From NCBI GenBank assembly GCA_020201485.1, contig JAIVGT010000214.1, forward strand, positions 1 to 8,261: a stretch of 8,261 bases of DNA, given 5' to 3'. This DNA comes from Halobacteriales archaeon. GTDB lineage: Archaea > Thermoplasmatota > SW-10-69-26 > JACQPN01 > JAIVGT01. Below the pieces are notes generated by a model. The model saw nothing but the letters and a program-made list of their open reading frames with translations, made no database searches and had not been told where the DNA came from. A program made the position numbers and the translations under genes. Positions 6,639 through 8,261 of the stretch are shown here, piece by piece (within the stretch, counting starts at the first letter, position 1; each line of letters begins with the position of its first letter).

Positions 6639-7161
6639 ATGCGCGCGGCCCTGGGCGTGGTCCTGCTGCTGGCCGGCTGCCTCCAGCCGCCCGGTCACGC
6701 GGATGGCGCCATCCGGTGGATGGTGGACTGCTGCCCCAGGGCGAATCTGGCTACGCGGTCGTTGTCCCGTTCCTCGTCGCCCCCCAGCTCTCCCCGGGCG
6801 AGGACCGGCCGTACCGGAACCTGGGCGCCGTTGCCGCCATGCGCAATGCGACTCCGGTCATCAGCGGCGCTGCACGGCTGACGTTCCTGAACGACAGCTG
6901 GGCCCGCATCGACGGCCACGGTCATGGCAGCGTCCGCCTCGAACTGGCCGTGCCCCGCGGCAGCGCGTTGTGGGAATCCCACGCGCTCCCCGCCGGCACA
7001 ACATGACCGAGCTCGATGGACCACCGTTGCGCCTCGCGTGGACCGCCGCCTTCGACTTCGACGGTCACGGTTGCAGCTCGCTCATGACGCTCGACGGCAA
7101 CGCGTCCGCACCGGGGCGCGTCGCGCTGCAGAGCGGCGGCCGCGGCGTGTGCTCCGACTAG
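6639..7161 (+). pseudogene. Small lipoprotein gene split over three frames
   Basis: I read this as one gene with two frame breaks, family unknown. ATG 6639 gives a lipoprotein signal MRAALGVVLLLAGC with lipobox LAGC (Cys14). Sensible coding stops near CCP around 6735, and continues one frame over from PQGESGYAVVVPFLVAPQ to SALWESHALPAG around 6990, where that frame soon hits TGA (7004-7006). A third frame then carries LRLAWTAAFDFDGHGC to GVCSD and stops at 7161. Adding one C to each of the C4 runs at 6734-6737 and 6988-6991 joins all three into 174 residues. The mature part looks beta-rich with two similar DGHGHGS / DGHGCSS stretches, anchored on the outer face of the membrane. The final TAG overlaps the convergent stop of the zinc-ribbon gene, which supports the third segment being real. 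Sequencing error is more likely than true decay. Confidence 0.6.
6962..6987. repeat. Short interrupted palindrome inside the lipoprotein gene
   Basis: AGCGC-GTT-GTGGG, AAT, CCCAC-GCGCT forms two 5-bp stems with a GTT bulge and a 3-nt loop. It lies directly before the second frame break of the lipoprotein gene, so it may have contributed to a sequencing error there. Confidence 0.4.
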
Positions 7162-7559
7162 CGCCGGTGGAACACGTACTTCGTCGGCACTTCCAGGTCG
7201 CGGCCGCTCTTGTAGCCGCACTCCGGGCAGCGCAGGCCGACGAGGACGGTCCCGCCTTTCAGCGTGCGGTTCCGGAGGCGGCGCAGCTTGCCCTTGCACG
7301 CCGGGCACTGCTCCGCCTCCTCCTGGCCGGGCATGGTCTTCGTGCGCAGCTCGAGCCGGACCAGCCCGCTGCGCAGGGCGAGCACGCGCGCCCGGGAGCC
7401 GCTGACCTTGGCCCCGGGCTTGCGGCGCTGCAATTCCTCCTCGACGAACCTGCGGAGGCGGTGCTGCGTCTCGACCTTGTCGCGCTTGGCGAAGACGCTG
7501 GCCACGGCGGCGACGACCTCCTCGTCGCGCGTCGCGCTGCGCGCAGGCGGAGCGGGCAC
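7158..7559 (-). CDS. Small protein with C-terminal zinc ribbon, function unknown
   Basis: The product is 133 residues from GTG 7559. The N-terminal half (about 12-74) is predicted helical and basic, DEEVVAAVASVFAKRDKV, then HRLRRFVEEELQRR, VSGSRARVLAL and LVRLELRTK, reminiscent of a small helical or winged-helix nucleic-acid-binding module. The C-terminal half is a clear four-cysteine zinc ribbon: CPAC (85-88) and CPEC (111-114) separated by 22 residues, ending in YKSGRDLEVPTKYVFHRR. I cannot name the family with confidence; a transcription- or translation-associated role is a guess from the architecture. The frame stays open to 7787, but the upstream part is Pro/Arg-rich noise covering the hairpin repeats. 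GTG 7559 is chosen because a CTTATG box lies about 26 nt upstream. Its stop overlaps the lipoprotein stop at CTAG 7158-7161. Confidence 0.78.
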   Translation of the reverse strand: MPAPPARSATRDEEVVAAVASVFAKRDKVETQHRLRRFVEEELQRRKPGAKVSGSRARVLALRSGLVRLELRTKTMPGQEEAEQCPACKGKLRRLRNRTLKGGTVLVGLRCPECGYKSGRDLEVPTKYVFHRR

Positions 7560-7581
7560 GTCCCGCGCTAGGCCTGCCGCG

Positions 7582-7589
7582 CCATAAGC
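7582..7589 (-). promoter_or_regulatory. TATA-like box of the zinc-ribbon gene
   Basis: GCTTATGG on the minus strand is centred about 26 nt before GTG 7559, the same spacing as at idi and the nitrilase gene. The ATG inside it leads to a TAG after five codons, so it is not a usable start. Confidence 0.5.
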
Positions 7590-7610
7590 CTTGTCCGTTG
7601 GTCGCGAAGG

Positions 7611-7679
7611 GAAGGTGGACCGCGCCCGGCCAGGAAAAGCGGCCCGGCGCGGTCCGGGGGGAGGTCGTTGAGGGTGAGC
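7611..7679. repeat. Tandem hairpin element, copy A
   Basis: On the + strand it reads GAAGGT (7611-7616), stem GGACCGCGCC (7617-7626), its exact complement GGCGCGGTCC (7646-7655), GGGGGGAGGTCGT (7656-7668), then GGGTGAGC (7672-7679). Inside the 19-nt loop a further GGCC/GGCC pairing (7628-7631 with 7641-7644) leaves a 9-nt apical loop. Copy B has the same flanks but different stem bases. It lies upstream of the zinc-ribbon gene and downstream of ftsZ on the minus strand. Its function is unknown; structured RNA, protein-binding site or small mobile repeat are all possible. Confidence 0.65.
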
Positions 7680-7694
7680 CCCAGGGCGGGGCGT

Positions 7695-7764
7695 GAAGGT
7701 GCATCGCGGCGGCCAAGCCGCGATGCGGGGGGGAGGTCGTCCGGAACGCCAGTCCCGGGTGAGC
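7695..7764. repeat. Tandem hairpin element, copy B
   Basis: On the + strand it reads GAAGGT (7695-7700), stem GCATCGCGGC (7701-7710), 6-nt loop, exact complement GCCGCGATGC (7717-7726), GGGGGGGAGGTCGT (7727-7740), then GGGTGAGC (7757-7764). The GAAGGT and GGGTGAGC marks are displaced 84-85 bp from those of copy A. The stem is 10 bp in both copies although its sequence differs almost completely, which indicates that pairing rather than sequence is kept. Confidence 0.65.
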
Positions 7765-7770
7765 TTGAGG

Positions 7771-7795
7771 GGCCGGGGGCGGGGCACCCCCGGCC
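7771..7795 (-). other. GC-only hairpin just downstream of ftsZ
   Basis: GGCCGGGGG (7771-7779) pairs perfectly with CCCCCGGCC (7787-7795) around a 7-nt loop, starting 15 nt after the ftsZ stop on the minus strand. It could protect or end the ftsZ transcript. No T-run follows on the minus strand, so it is not a classical terminator, and it lacks the GAAGGT and AGGTCGT flanks of the other two hairpins. Confidence 0.5.
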
Positions 7796-7809
7796 GGGAA
7801 CCCGCTACG

Positions 7810-8261
7810 CTACTGGACCCACGGGATCTCGAGGTTGCCCGCGGCCGGCCTGCCGGCGACCTGGCGCGCGTGGGCGCGCTGGGCCTCCGGGGCCGAGTTC
7901 GCGGTGTTGACGCCCGTCATGATGGCCATGACGCGCATCCGGCCCTCGAACGCGTCGTTGACGCGCGCGCCCCAGATGACGTTGGCGCGCTGGTCGAGGT
8001 CGATGGTCAGGTTCTCCGCCACTTCCTCCGCTGCCCGCAGCGTCAGGTCCTGGCCGCCCGTGATGTGGATGAGGGCCCCGGTGGCGCCCTTGTAGTCCAC
8101 GTCGAGCAGCGGGTGGTTCAGGGCTTCCTGCACGACCTTGCTGGGCTCGTTGCTCTTCGCCTCGCCGTACAGCATGACGGCGACGCCGCCGCAGCCCATG
8201 ATGGTGCGGACGTCGGCGTAGTCCAGGTTGATCAGGCTGGGCTGGGTGATGGACTCGCTGA
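7810..8261 (-). CDS. ftsZ: Cell division protein FtsZ, C-terminal part (5' partial)
   Basis: This is the tubulin-like GTPase that polymerises into the division ring. Only the last 149 residues are present; the N-terminal GTP-binding domain lies beyond the window edge. The fragment starts at the T7 synergy loop, [13 protein letters not shown], whose NLDYAD supplies the acidic residues that complete the GTPase site of the neighbouring subunit. The C-terminal domain follows: [54 protein letters not shown] and [14 protein letters not shown] strands. From memory these blocks resemble the archaeal FtsZ2 group more than FtsZ1. An Ala-rich linker of about 25 residues ends in a hydrophobic tail LEIPWVQ, placed like the FtsZ tails that bind partners such as SepF. 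The TAG stop is at 7810-7812. Confidence 0.95.
   Translation of the reverse strand, partial: SESITQPSLINLDYADVRTIMGCGGVAVMLYGEAKSNEPSKVVQEALNHPLLDVDYKGATGALIHITGGQDLTLRAAEEVAENLTIDLDQRANVIWGARVNDAFEGRMRVMAIMTGVNTANSAPEAQRAHARQVAGRPAAGNLEIPWVQ

Noticed and set aside
7560..7787. N-terminal extension of the zinc-ribbon protein to 7787
   Set aside because: The extension is Pro/Arg-rich and encodes the hairpin repeats; GTG 7559 with a box at -26 is the better start.
7560..7809. tRNA or other classical RNA gene in the spacer
   Set aside because: No T-loop (GGTTCRANNCC-like) or cloverleaf could be read on either strand; only the isolated hairpins are present.
7668..7910. Plus-strand small frame after the GGAGGT motif of hairpin copy A
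   Set aside because: GGAGGT looks like a ribosome binding site, but the product is Gly/Arg/Pro-rich, spans both hairpins and runs antisense into ftsZ.
1..8261. CRISPR array, insertion sequence or prophage
   Set aside because: No regularly spaced repeats, transposase or integrase motifs or terminal inverted repeats were found; all recognised genes are ordinary chromosomal types.

Overview
The window looks like a piece of a very GC-rich archaeal chromosome, probably from an uncultivated Thermoplasmatota-type euryarchaeon. Supporting points are an archaeal-type ftsZ, an Sfm1-like SPOUT methyltransferase gene (DUF431/COG2428), a CARDB-bearing permease rich in N-glycosylation sequons, and AT-rich boxes about 26 nt upstream of first-gene start codons with no Shine-Dalgarno sequence. 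The last point suggests TATA-driven leaderless transcripts. The lineage is an inference. Almost every strand and frame is open because of the base composition, so only frames with sensible protein composition were kept.

Layout. (1) 2-3187, + strand: an ABC-2 type export operon of permease (5' end cut off), ATPase, and a second permease with two CARDB-like domains in its first extracytoplasmic loop. The genes are spaced 1 bp apart or overlap as ATGA, and the internal starts carry GGTGG-type ribosome binding sites. (2) 3189-4432, - strand: a small secreted six-cysteine protein and, upstream of it, a nitrilase-superfamily amidohydrolase, each with its own promoter-like box. (3) 4522-6023, + strand: an EamA/DMT transporter overlapping (ATGA) the SPOUT methyltransferase gene. 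(4) 6065-6583, + strand: type 1 isopentenyl-diphosphate isomerase behind its own TATA-like box. (5) 6639-7161, + strand: a small lipoprotein readable only across three frames; one extra C in each of two C-runs would make it continuous. It ends in a CTAG shared with the convergent stop of the next gene. (6) 7158-7559, - strand: a small C-terminal zinc-ribbon protein of unknown role with a GTG start. (7) 7560-7809: no gene, but three strong GC-rich hairpins. Two of them form a roughly 84-bp tandem repeat whose flanks are conserved while the stem sequence is entirely different. (8) 7810-8261, - strand: the C-terminal part of FtsZ.

The genes do not form one pathway. They are short housekeeping and envelope units: export, amide hydrolysis, small-molecule transport, translation-related methylation, isoprenoid lipid precursors and cell division. 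No prophage, CRISPR, transposon, rRNA or tRNA was seen. The most unusual items are the covarying tandem hairpins beside ftsZ, the CARDB-permease fusion, and the frame breaks at C-runs.
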